Assembly (NCBI GenBank): GCA_964408455.1
Contig: CAYOZN010000025.1
Location: 1-64,000, forward strand
From: CAYOZN01 sp964408455
GTDB lineage: Bacteria; Planctomycetota; Phycisphaerae; UBA1845; UTPLA1
DNA length: 64,000 nt
Direction of reading: 5' to 3'
The notes under the pieces: generated by a model
What the model saw: the letters and a program-made list of their open reading frames with translations, nothing else
Databases searched by the model: none
Told to the model about the DNA's origin: nothing
Position numbers and translations under genes: made by a program
Shown: piece after piece, positions 51,321 to 60,162 of the stretch
How positions within the stretch are numbered: the first letter of the stretch is position 1
Layout: every line of letters begins with the position of its first letter

Positions 51321-54260
51321 TTAGTGCTCGTGCGGGATGGCCTCCGATGTTCTCGAGGGTCCGGAAAGCTGGTCGCGGATCTCGTCGAGGAGGCGCAGCG
51401 TACGGCGGAATTCGGGATGCGATTCGTTGAACAGATTCCGCGCCGCCTCAAGGGCATCTTGAATCAACCGTTCGGCGGCCTGCGGATCGCCCGTGAGCAT
51501 GCGCAGGCGGGCCTGTTCGCGGACGAGTTCCAGTCGAAGCATACCAGCGGGATCGCCGCGGCCGCTCACGTGGGTCTCTACGTCGTCTAGCAGTTGCCGT
51601 GCTTCATCGGGTTGCCGCTGGTCTATCAGGACCGAAGCCAGCCGCACGGCAGAAAAGTCGATATCCGGGTGATTTTCGCAGAGGTGCCGGCGGCGCACGG
51701 CCAGGGATTCGCGCGCGAGTGCCTCGGCCGCGACATTGTTGCCCTGGCGAATTCTCAATCGGAGCAACTCTTCGAGGCTCAGGGCAATCACCGAGTTGCC
51801 ATCGGGGAAGAGAGCGCGACGCATCGCAAGGCCGCGCTGGAGGTACTCCTCGGCCTCGCCGAGCCGGTTCTGGTCCACGAGAATGCTGCCCAGGCCGTTC
51901 AGGCTTGTGGCGACGTCGGGATGTTCTTCACCGAGCGACTCGATTCTGATGTCGAGGGCCTGACGGTACATCGTCTCCGCCTGTTCAAGCTCGTTGCGGC
52001 GGTGATGGATGCTCCCGAGGTTGAACAGCAGCGTGCCGACCTGGGGATGGCGTTCTCCCAGGCGTTGCCGATTGGAGTCCAGCGCGCGCGTGAACAGATT
52101 CTGCGCTTCGTCCAGCCGATGGAGGGAGATGAGCAGCATGGCGAGGTTGTTTTCGGTCACCGCGATGGCGGGATGTTCGGGGCCGAGCAGTTTTCGCTGA
52201 AGCTCGAGCGCTTCACGATAGAGCGGCTCTGCTGCGGCATCGTCGCCCCTGGCCTGGAGCAGCGCGCCCAGGTTGCTCAGCGATGTCGCGATGGCGTGAT
52301 GGTCGTCGAGGTGCTCGCGGCGAATATCGATGGCCTTGCGATACATCTCCTCGGCGCGGTCCAGCTCGCCCTTCAGCTTGAGCAGGACGGCATAGTTGTT
52401 CATGGTTCGCGCGGTTTCCAGATGCCGCGCTCCGAAAATTTCGCGGTTAAGCGCGAGGGCTTTTTGATACAGCGGCTCCGCGCCGGCCAGGTCCCCCTGC
52501 GTGCGCAGGATGACTGCCAGATCGTCAAGAATTGCGATGTACTTTCCGTCGTGCTCGCCGGTCAAGCGCGCCTGCATGGCCAGCGCCTCGCGAGCAAAGC
52601 GTTCGGCGTCGTCGAGCCTGCTCCGGACATAGGCGCACACGGCGAGGTTGTGCAGGGACTCGGCGATTTCGGGATGCTCGTCGCCATGGATCGCGCGTTT
52701 CAGCTCGTATGCCCTCTTCAGATGGGCCTCGGCCGCCGGCAGGCGCAGACTGAGATACGCGTTGCCGATGACTGTCCGCAGCCCTGCTTCGACGTCGGGA
52801 TGCCCGTCGAAGTCGTCCGCCACGCGGCGGGCGGCGCGATCCAGCATCTCGCGCACCGTCAGATCGCGGCCCACGTTGTTGACGTCGGCTTCGGCAAGCA
52901 TGTTCTCGAGGAACTCGTTCATGAGCAGCGTCTTGTCCTGTGCCCGGCGCACCGCCACCAGGGCGGCGCTGGTGCCGATGATGCCGCCGACCAGCGCCAG
53001 CACCAGCAGCGAGGCTGCAACGACAGCGGCACGATTGCGGCGAACGAACTTGACGGCGCGGTAGGTGAACGTGTCCTTTCGCGCGATGACCGGCAGCCCG
53101 ACGCGGTGCCGTCGCAGGTCTTCGGCGAACTGCTCGACCGATCCGTATCGGCGATGCGGCTCCTTGCGGAGGGCCATGAGACAGATATTGTCGAGATCGC
53201 CGCTCAGTCGCCGCCGGAGCGAATCCGGCTCGCAGTCGCGAACGCGGCTGACGCCGTCGGGCGTGAGCGTGGCCTTGATGGTGCCATCGTGGCGGCGCAC
53301 TTCCTCGGTCTTGCGAACGGCGGTGCTCGGCCGGGCCGGCTCCTCCTCGACGATCATGCGGGCCAGCATCTGGTGCGAACCGTGCGTATGCCGATGAGGA
53401 CGCCGGCCTGTCAGCATCTCGTACAGGATGACGCCCAGGGAATACACGTCGCTGGCGGTGGTGATGGTTTCGCCGCGAACCTGCTCGGGACTCGCGTATT
53501 CCGGCGTGAGGTACGGCACCGACAGCCTGGCCAACGGAATCGTGCTGGAGCCGGAGCCCCGGTCCACCAGCTTTGCGATACCAAAGTCCAGCAGCTTCGG
53601 CACGCCGTCTTCCGTTACCAGTATGTTGCTGGGTTTGAGATCGCGGTGGATGACGAGACGCTGGTGCGCGTAGTGCACTGCCGAGCAGACGGTGCGGAAG
53701 AGATCGATCCGCGCATCGGTCGAGAGGCGGTTGACGTCGCAGTATTCGTCAATGGGCCGGCCCTCAATGTACTCCATGACGAGATAGGACAGGCCGTCGG
53801 GAGTGACGCCGCCATCCAGCAGCCGGGCAATGTGGGCGTGGTCGAGGGCGGCGAGGGCCTGCTGCTCGTTCAGGAAGCGTCGCCGCAGCTCGTGTGCGTC
53901 GACGCCGTGGCGGATGATCTTCACGGCGACGTGCTTTTCAAACTGGCCGTCCGCCCGGCGGGCGAGATAGACGTGACCCATGCCGCCGGAATCAACCAGC
54001 CGTATCAGCTCGTAGGCGCCGACGCGGCAGCCGACGCGGCCGCGTGTCTCGGCATTTTCGAAGATGCGGGCGACCGTCTGAAGACTGGGCGGCTCGAGCG
54101 CATCGTCGGCGCCGTGGTGTTGCAGCAGGCTTTCGACATCCGCCCGCAGGCCGGCATGCTTTGCACAGGCGTCGTCGAGATAGGCTTCCCGCTGGTCGAC
54201 GGGCAGTTCGGCGGCGGTTTGGAAGATGCGCTTGACGTCGGTCCAGGTGTGCGTGCTCAT
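51321..54260 (-). CDS. Ser/Thr protein kinase with TPR repeats (paired with ECF sigma)
   Basis: 979 aa. N-terminal ~50-residue region typical of this kinase group (Q-T-A-A-E-L-P-V-D-Q-R), kinase domain with H-R-D-L-K-P-S-N-I-L and D-F-G-I-A-K, one transmembrane helix (~430) and then about ten 42-residue TPR units (for example A-L-A-L-N-R-E-I-F-G). ATG 54260 chosen; the ECF sigma gene ends 30 bp upstream. Sigma-kinase coupling suggests phosphorylation-controlled transcription, as reported for such pairs. Confidence 0.92.
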   Translation of the reverse strand: MSTHTWTDVKRIFQTAAELPVDQREAYLDDACAKHAGLRADVESLLQHHGADDALEPPSLQTVARIFENAETRGRVGCRVGAYELIRLVDSGGMGHVYLARRADGQFEKHVAVKIIRHGVDAHELRRRFLNEQQALAALDHAHIARLLDGGVTPDGLSYLVMEYIEGRPIDEYCDVNRLSTDARIDLFRTVCSAVHYAHQRLVIHRDLKPSNILVTEDGVPKLLDFGIAKLVDRGSGSSTIPLARLSVPYLTPEYASPEQVRGETITTASDVYSLGVILYEMLTGRRPHRHTHGSHQMLARMIVEEEPARPSTAVRKTEEVRRHDGTIKATLTPDGVSRVRDCEPDSLRRRLSGDLDNICLMALRKEPHRRYGSVEQFAEDLRRHRVGLPVIARKDTFTYRAVKFVRRNRAAVVAASLLVLALVGGIIGTSAALVAVRRAQDKTLLMNEFLENMLAEADVNNVGRDLTVREMLDRAARRVADDFDGHPDVEAGLRTVIGNAYLSLRLPAAEAHLKRAYELKRAIHGDEHPEIAESLHNLAVCAYVRSRLDDAERFAREALAMQARLTGEHDGKYIAILDDLAVILRTQGDLAGAEPLYQKALALNREIFGARHLETARTMNNYAVLLKLKGELDRAEEMYRKAIDIRREHLDDHHAIATSLSNLGALLQARGDDAAAEPLYREALELQRKLLGPEHPAIAVTENNLAMLLISLHRLDEAQNLFTRALDSNRQRLGERHPQVGTLLFNLGSIHHRRNELEQAETMYRQALDIRIESLGEEHPDVATSLNGLGSILVDQNRLGEAEEYLQRGLAMRRALFPDGNSVIALSLEELLRLRIRQGNNVAAEALARESLAVRRRHLCENHPDIDFSAVRLASVLIDQRQPDEARQLLDDVETHVSGRGDPAGMLRLELVREQARLRMLTGDPQAAERLIQDALEAARNLFNESHPEFRRTLRLLDEIRDQLSGPSRTSEAIPHEH

Positions 54261-54289
54261 GGTGTGCGCTCGAACGGCCCGTGTGTCGA

Positions 54290-54850
54290 CTAGTCGCGCC
54301 CGGCGGCCTCCAACTCGCGGCGCAGCCAGGCCCGGGCCATGCTCCATTCCCGTTCGACCGTCCGGACCGACATGCCCAGTGCTTCCGCCGCTTCCTTCAC
54401 ATCCAGCCCGCCGAAAAAGCGCAGCTCGACGATCTTTGCCTGGTCCGGGTCGACGTCTGCGAGCCGCGCCAGAATTTCATCCAGTGCGATCAGGTCGATC
54501 GAGCGTTCCCGGAAGACGGCGATGGCGTCGTCAAGGGCAACTTCGCGCCAGTGACCGCCGCGCTTCAGTGCACCTCGATGCAAGGCGTGGTTTACCAGAA
54601 TCTGGCGCATCGCCCGGGCGGCGATCAGCACGAAGTGTGACCGGTCCTTCCACGCAGCCCGCTCCTGCTCGCTCAGGCGAAGGAATGCCTCGTTGATGAG
54701 CGCAGTCGGCTGCAACGTATGATCCGGGCGTTCGCGAAACAGGTACCGCTCGGCAAGGGCGTGAAGCTCGTCGTACACCTGCGGGAGCAGTTGCTCCGCG
54801 GATGCGGCCGGGGTGCAGTGTTCCGGGGCCGTATGTGTCTTTCCCGTCAC
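54290..54850 (-). CDS. ECF sigma factor paired with the kinase-TPR gene
   Basis: 186 aa. Resembles the ECF group with extended region 2-4 (TIGR02999-like): Y-D-E-L-H-A-L-A, Q-P-T-A-L-I-N-E-A-F-L-R-L and region 4 V-D-P-D-Q-A-K-I-V-E-L-R-F-F-G-G-L-D-V-K. GTG 54850 is used because the 41 residues before it are unlike the family; an ATG at 54973 is the alternative. Followed by its kinase after 30 bp. The ~300 bp upstream holds a small peptide gene. Confidence 0.88.
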   Translation of the reverse strand: MTGKTHTAPEHCTPAASAEQLLPQVYDELHALAERYLFRERPDHTLQPTALINEAFLRLSEQERAAWKDRSHFVLIAARAMRQILVNHALHRGALKRGGHWREVALDDAIAVFRERSIDLIALDEILARLADVDPDQAKIVELRFFGGLDVKEAAEALGMSVRTVEREWSMARAWLRRELEAAGRD

Positions 54851-55150
54851 AAAAGGATCTCGCTTGGTGCGCCGATTGTCCGGACGAATCGCAGGCAGGC
54901 GACTGGCGCTTCCCCAGCCCAAAATCGCAAGCTCGCCGGACCGCTGCGCAGAAATAAGTTGCTGAGAATGCACGGCGGCGGGCCTGCGCGCTCAGGTCGG
55001 TTCTGGCGGCAATTCTATGGGCGCGGGCGGGGCGTGTTCCAGCGGGCTCCGGAATTGAATACACCCGCTGCTCGGGCCGGCTGTGGCGGCGTCAACAGCA
55101 GCGGGCATCGACAAGATGATGTCTGGGGCGAATTTATGAAGGCCGGTGGG

Positions 55151-55228
55151 TCAGCGGAGGAGGGCGACCAGCAGTGCCAGCACACCGATGAGCACTGGGT
55201 CCAACAGGATTCTCGGTCGCAGATTCAC
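55151..55228 (-). CDS. 25-residue single-helix membrane peptide
   Basis: GTG 55228 encodes M-N-L-R-P-R-I-L-L-D-P-V-L, then I-G-V-L-A-L-L-V-A-L-L-R and stop. GGGAGGAG lies 8 bases upstream, an unusually strong ribosome-binding site. The peptide is a positively charged start plus one transmembrane helix. Small membrane peptides are often missed. It sits alone between the lipoprotein terminator and the sigma gene. Function unknown. Confidence 0.5.
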   Translation of the reverse strand: MNLRPRILLDPVLIGVLALLVALLR

Positions 55229-55375
55229 GGAACGCACTCCTCCCTCGAACATGTTCCAGCCAGGGCTGGAAGCAGAGCCGTCGGGGACATCACGGTTTTG
55301 GGCTTTCGGAGGGGGGCGGAACCTCCACGTCCAAGCGCGAATAGTTCGGAGTTCATCATACGATTTGTCCCGCGG

Positions 55376-55416
55376 TAAAAAGAGGCGGGGCCCGATCGCC
55401 ACAGTGACCGGGCCCC
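55376..55416 (-). terminator. Terminator of the lipoprotein gene
   Basis: Arms GGGGCCCG (55387-55394) and CGGGCCCC (55409-55416), followed on the minus strand by GCCTCTTTTT. It is 38 bases past the stop of the gene at 55454. Confidence 0.8.
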
Positions 55417-55453
55417 GACAGCAGAGGGAGGCAGTTTCGGGATCGGCGACTCG

Positions 55454-56659
55454 CTACGGCTGGGGCAGCGGGTCGACTTCGATAATGACGCCATTTTCGG
55501 AACTGTCGGCGCCCAGCAGGAACATCCGCCCGTCATGGAAAGCAATGCTGGACCAGAACAGGGAGGTGTCGGGTACCTGCCAGACTTCGAGTATTTCGCC
55601 GCTATCCGCATCGAGCCTGACGATGACGGAGCGGATAAAGCCCTGTAACGCCCACAGGTGCGTTCCGTCGTAGGTCAGGGATTGCACCGGCGTGTCCAGT
55701 TCGGAAGCTTTGAGCAAAACGTCCGGCTCTGACGCCACATCGACCTTCAACAACTTGTAGTTTGGCCCGTTGGAGGGGCCGGCGATCCAGACGATGCCGT
55801 TCGCCTCGTCGGCGGCCATGTAGTAGGCCGACACGTCGTGACCGAGTTGAGTCGTGACGACGGTGTCCACGGTCATCGCCGGCGTGCGCAGGGTCGCGTC
55901 CTGGCTTCCGCCGCAGGCGCAGTGCGTCCAGAAGCCGCCGTTCATGATGGCCGTGGCGAAGGGCGGAAAGATGTTGAGCGACGGATTGAGCTCGCCTGTT
56001 TGCGCGTTGATCGAGCGCAGCTCGTAGGGATCGGGGAACTCATCCGAGGCGTAGTACAGGTTGGTGCCGTCGAATTCGAGCTCGCCGAACCCGGCCGGCT
56101 TGGGGAGCCCCACCTTCCGCGAAAGCTCGGTGACCGACTGACAGCGCTCGGGCGGCAGCCCGTCGACGAGACGGTCCAGGATGGCGAGGCGACCGTCCTG
56201 GTCGAAGGCAGTCAGGGAGTTCGCGTCGGACAGTTCGAATGTGAAGACGCGTCCCAGCGGGATGGCCGAAGCGCCGTAATCGAGGACGAGCCGGTCGTTT
56301 AGGATTGCGTACAGGACCTCCAGGCAGTTCTCGATGCCGGACTTGGGATCGCGGGCAACGACGATGCCGGTTCCGTCATCCCGCAGGATCATGGCGGGCG
56401 TTTCAATCGGAATTCCCACGCCCGGCGGAAAGAGCGAGCCTTCCGAAACGAGCCAGTCACCGATGATGGTTGGCTCGGGTTCTGGTTCGGGCTCACCGGT
56501 GATCTGCGGATCGTCGGCATCGCCCTGGGTGTCGGCCGGCGGGGGATCGGGCGGGAGATTCAGTGGATCGGGCGCGGCGGTTTCGCAGCCGGTCATCAAC
56601 GCCGCGGCCAGCACGACGCCCAGTACGACGAGCGGATGAAATCTTGATCTCACGTTCAT
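55454..56659 (-). CDS. Putative lipoprotein, beta-propeller-like
   Basis: 401 aa. Lipobox L-M-T-G-C (Cys ~25), then a Pro/Asp/Glu-rich linker with E-P repeats. The body shows W-x-x-G and Y-D-G-T-H-L-W-A-L-Q-G strands, like a propeller/NHL fold. AAAGG lies 8 bases before ATG 56659. It lies between the two sigma-kinase modules and is divergent from the second, so it could be a substrate or target of that regulation. Confidence 0.78.
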   Translation of the reverse strand: MNVRSRFHPLVVLGVVLAAALMTGCETAAPDPLNLPPDPPPADTQGDADDPQITGEPEPEPEPTIIGDWLVSEGSLFPPGVGIPIETPAMILRDDGTGIVVARDPKSGIENCLEVLYAILNDRLVLDYGASAIPLGRVFTFELSDANSLTAFDQDGRLAILDRLVDGLPPERCQSVTELSRKVGLPKPAGFGELEFDGTNLYYASDEFPDPYELRSINAQTGELNPSLNIFPPFATAIMNGGFWTHCACGGSQDATLRTPAMTVDTVVTTQLGHDVSAYYMAADEANGIVWIAGPSNGPNYKLLKVDVASEPDVLLKASELDTPVQSLTYDGTHLWALQGFIRSVIVRLDADSGEILEVWQVPDTSLFWSSIAFHDGRMFLLGADSSENGVIIEVDPLPQP

Positions 56660-56882
56660 GGCACAGACCTTTCGTATCGCACATCGGCCTCAACGCTGCG
56701 GCCGAAAAAGCGCCAGCCGCAGGCACGCCGGTACCATCGCCATAAGGCGTCAAGCGGCTCCGGCGGACGTCATTCCGCTGCTGGCCATGTGGTTTTCGCG
56801 TCGAAATGACGGCCCCATGCACGTTTTTTCCACGCCGGCAGCCCGGTACAATATTCGGACTTGTGGCCCAAGGGAGGGACGT

Positions 56883-57503
56883 GTGTCGGGAACGCAACAG
56901 GAACTGGTCCAGCGGGCAGTCGCGGGCGACGAGGATGCCCTGAGCGAACTGCTGCGCATTCACGGGCCGGCCGTGGAGCGCTCGCTTCAGATCGGAACGT
57001 TGTACCAGAGCATGATTGAGCCGTCCGACGTCATGCAGGTGACGTACCTGGAGGCGTTTATGCGCATCGCAGCCTTCGATCCGGCCCGTGCCGAATCGTT
57101 CGCGGCCTGGCTCCGGCAGATCGCCCGGAACAACCTTCGCGATGCCATACGCGGCTTGGAACGGCAGAAAAATCCGCCGCCCCGCGATCGCGTGATGCCC
57201 ATCAACTACCAGGACTCGCTCGTCGGCCTTTACGATCTGCTGGGCGGCAGTTCCTCCGCCTCGCCCAGCCGCCAGGTGCGCAGGCAGGAGGTGTGCGGAC
57301 TGCTTGAGCAGGCGATCGACTCATTGCCCTCGCGTTATGCACAGGTCGTTCGTCTGTACGACTTGGAGGGCCGGCCCATTGCCGAAGTGGCCGAGGCAGT
57401 CGGCAAGTCGGCCGGCGCGGTTCACATGATTCGCGCCCGCGCGCACGACCGGTTGCGAGAGGGCATGGGGCCGCCATCGCAGTACTTCAGTTCTTCGGCG
57501 TGA
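56883..57503 (+). CDS. ECF sigma factor (planctomycete-type) paired with a kinase-TPR gene
   Basis: 206 aa. Region 2 D-V-M-Q-V-T-Y-L-E-A-F and W-L-R-Q-I-A-R-N-N-L-R-D; region 4 L-P-S-R-Y-A-Q-V-V-R-L-Y-D-L-E-G-R. Resembles the planctomycete-specific sigma-70 subfamilies. Start is GTG 56883 (V-S-G-T-Q-Q-E-L), just after AGGGAGGGAC; the longer frame upstream is unlike. The kinase frame begins directly at its stop. Confidence 0.88.
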   Translation: MSGTQQELVQRAVAGDEDALSELLRIHGPAVERSLQIGTLYQSMIEPSDVMQVTYLEAFMRIAAFDPARAESFAAWLRQIARNNLRDAIRGLERQKNPPPRDRVMPINYQDSLVGLYDLLGGSSSASPSRQVRRQEVCGLLEQAIDSLPSRYAQVVRLYDLEGRPIAEVAEAVGKSAGAVHMIRARAHDRLREGMGPPSQYFSSSA

Positions 57504-57566
57504 ATGACCGCCAGCGGGCGTCGCAGTGGATGTGGACGCCCGTCCTGCCCGAGTGGCCTATTGATC

Positions 57567-60068
57567 ATGCGCGTGAACGGCGATGACATCACCAGCTCCA
57601 TCGATCTTCACCAGGTCTGGATTGACTCGGCCCGGGCGGAGTTGAAGAACCTGCGCAAGAAGCGGTCAGAGGCCGGCCGCGCGCCGCAACCGTCGCCGGA
57701 CGCGGGTATTCGCGATGCTTTGGAGGAGTCGCTTGCCGGTTACACATTGGGGGAGACCATTAGTCGCGGCGGCCAGGGCGTCGTCATCAAGGCCGTGCAG
57801 AAGGCGACGCGACGCGACGTGGCCGTCAAGGTGCTTCGCGAGGGGCCGCTGGCCAGCGAGCAGGAGCGCAGCCGTTTCGAGCGCGAGGTGCAGATTCTTG
57901 CCCAGCTCAAGCACGCGAACATCGTGACGGTGCTGGACAGCGGCTCGGCGGCCGGTACGCACTATTTCATCATGGATTACATCCCGGGCTGGCCACTGGA
58001 CGAGTTCGTCCGGCGCCACGCCCTGCCGGTGCGGCAGCGGCTGCTCCTCTTCGTCAAGATCTGTCGTGCCATTAACGTGGCCCACCTCCGGGGCATCATC
58101 CACCGCGACCTGAAGCCCGGTAACATCCGCGTGGATCCTTCCGGCGAGCCGCACATCCTCGACTTCGGCCTCGCCAAGGTGAGCGACTTCGACGAGCTGG
58201 CCACGTCGCGGACCGAGCTGCGCACGCTGACGGGCCAATTCATCGGCTCGCTGCCCTGGGCGGCGCCCGAGCAGATTTCCGGCCGGCCCGAGCACGTCGA
58301 GCTGCGGACCGATGTCTATGCCCTCGGGGTGCTGCTCTATCAGACTCTGACCGGTCGATTTCCGTACGACGTGACCGGCAGCTTCCGCGAGGCGCTGGAG
58401 AATATCTGCAGTGCCGATCCGCCGCGGCCCAGCTCGGTGCAGCAGGCGCTGGACGACGAGCTCGACCACATCGTGCTCAAATGCCTGCGCAAGAGCCCGG
58501 AGGACCGGTACCAAAGTGCCGGAGACGTGGCACGCGACATTGAGCGGTATCTCGCCGGTGAACCCATCGAGGCCAAGCGCGACAGCCACTGGTACCTGCT
58601 GCGGAAGACCATCCGGCGACACCGGGTGTCGGCGGCCATCGGCGGCCTGGTGATTCTGCTGATCGCCACGGTCGCCGTGGGGCTGGGTGTTCTCTATCAG
58701 CGCGAACGCCAGGCCAGCGACAGGGAGCGAACGCTGCGCACCGCGGCCGAACAGGCGGAGGCGCGGGCCATTTCCTCGCGCGAAGAGGCCGAGCGCCAGG
58801 CGCGCGCGAAAACCGCCGTCAACGAGTTCTTCTGCTTCGAAGTCCTGGCGGCGGCCGCGCCGGACCGGCTGGGCCGCGAGGCGACCATCCACGCCGCGAT
58901 GAACGCCGCGGCCGACAGAGTGGATGACCAGTTCCAGGCGTACCCGCTGATCGCCGGGCAGATTCACTACGCCATGGGCACGAGCTACTTTCGGCTCGGC
59001 GAAGTGGACAAGGCCATCGAGCATCTGGCGTCGTCGGTCCGGCGGATGACGGAAGCGCTGGGACCGCAGCACGAAGACGTGATGCACGCGCGCAATGATC
59101 TGGCACGGGCATACGAGAACGCCGGGGCTTTCGAAGACGCCCGGTCGCACTTCGAGGCGTGCCTTGCATATTGGCGCAGGACGCGCGGCGAAAGCGACGA
59201 GGAAACACTGAAGATCATGGTCAACCTGGGCTGGCTGCACCTGCGACTCGGAGACGTGAAGACGGCCGAAGGAATGACCCGCTCGGCCTACGAAGTCGCG
59301 CTGGCGTCGCTTGGCCCGGATAACGAGTTGACCCGCAACGCCCGTGGAAACCTGGGCATTGTCTATCTCGAGTCGGATCGGCCGGAGCTTGCCGAGCCGC
59401 ATCTCCGCGCCGATCTCGAGTCGTCGCGGCGGCTGCTCGGCAACGACGATCCCGCCACGCTGGTGGCCATGGGCAACATGGCCGAGCTGCTGCGCACGCT
59501 CGGCCGGACGGCCGAGGCCGAGGAGCTGATGGTCGAAAGCCTGGAATCCCGCAAGCGCGTGCTGGGGCCGGCGCACCCCAGCACCATTCTCCAGATGAAC
59601 AACCTGGCAATGTTCTATGGACGCCAGCAAGAGAATGAGCGTGCGGCAGTCATGCTGGAGGAGGCCATCGAACAGGGCATTAATGGCTTGGGCGATTCAC
59701 ATCCCACGGTCGTGTCGATGACGAGCAACCTGGCCGCGGTCTACGATCGGCTCGAACGCCATGTCGATGCAGAGCCGCTGCATCGCACGGCGCTCGACAA
59801 GGCGCGGGGATATCTGCCCGGCGATCACGTCTATGTCGGGCTCTACCTGTCGCGCCTCGGCCGCTGCCTCATGTCCCTCGATCGCGCCTCCGATGCAGAG
59901 GCACCGCTGCTTCAGGGCTATGAAATCCTTCAAAAGGGCGGCGAAGAGAGTCAGGCGCGCGAGACGGCCGATGCGCTGGCGGAGCTGAATCGCCAGCTGA
60001 ACCGCGGGCCGGAGGCGGACGCATGGCGCGCCAAGGGGAACGGAGCTGCGGCGCGACCGGCGCCCTGA
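57567..60068 (+). CDS. Ser/Thr protein kinase with TPR repeats (second module)
   Basis: 833 aa. Kinase domain with G-R/S-G-G-Q-G-V-V glycine loop, H-R-D-L-K-P-G-N-I-R and D-F-G-L-A-K; transmembrane helix around I-L-L-I-A-T-V-A-V-G-L-G; a coiled segment; then about eight TPR units. ATG 57567 (M-R-V-N-G-D-D) preferred; the ATG at 57504, which abuts the sigma stop, would add 21 unlikely residues. Mirrors the module at 51321-54850 on the other strand. Confidence 0.9.
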   Translation: MRVNGDDITSSIDLHQVWIDSARAELKNLRKKRSEAGRAPQPSPDAGIRDALEESLAGYTLGETISRGGQGVVIKAVQKATRRDVAVKVLREGPLASEQERSRFEREVQILAQLKHANIVTVLDSGSAAGTHYFIMDYIPGWPLDEFVRRHALPVRQRLLLFVKICRAINVAHLRGIIHRDLKPGNIRVDPSGEPHILDFGLAKVSDFDELATSRTELRTLTGQFIGSLPWAAPEQISGRPEHVELRTDVYALGVLLYQTLTGRFPYDVTGSFREALENICSADPPRPSSVQQALDDELDHIVLKCLRKSPEDRYQSAGDVARDIERYLAGEPIEAKRDSHWYLLRKTIRRHRVSAAIGGLVILLIATVAVGLGVLYQRERQASDRERTLRTAAEQAEARAISSREEAERQARAKTAVNEFFCFEVLAAAAPDRLGREATIHAAMNAAADRVDDQFQAYPLIAGQIHYAMGTSYFRLGEVDKAIEHLASSVRRMTEALGPQHEDVMHARNDLARAYENAGAFEDARSHFEACLAYWRRTRGESDEETLKIMVNLGWLHLRLGDVKTAEGMTRSAYEVALASLGPDNELTRNARGNLGIVYLESDRPELAEPHLRADLESSRRLLGNDDPATLVAMGNMAELLRTLGRTAEAEELMVESLESRKRVLGPAHPSTILQMNNLAMFYGRQQENERAAVMLEEAIEQGINGLGDSHPTVVSMTSNLAAVYDRLERHVDAEPLHRTALDKARGYLPGDHVYVGLYLSRLGRCLMSLDRASDAEAPLLQGYEILQKGGEESQARETADALAELNRQLNRGPEADAWRAKGNGAAARPAP

Positions 60069-60162
60069 TCGGACAGCGCGAGGCGGCGATCGGGTCGTTC
60101 GGCGGCTGCCCGACCGTTATACTGGGCGCGACAGGATCGAGGTTGCCGCGGCGAGCGCGCCC

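Noticed and set aside
51594..54293. 899-aa plus-strand frame
   Set aside because: Exact antisense of the kinase-TPR gene; high GC gives long open shadows.
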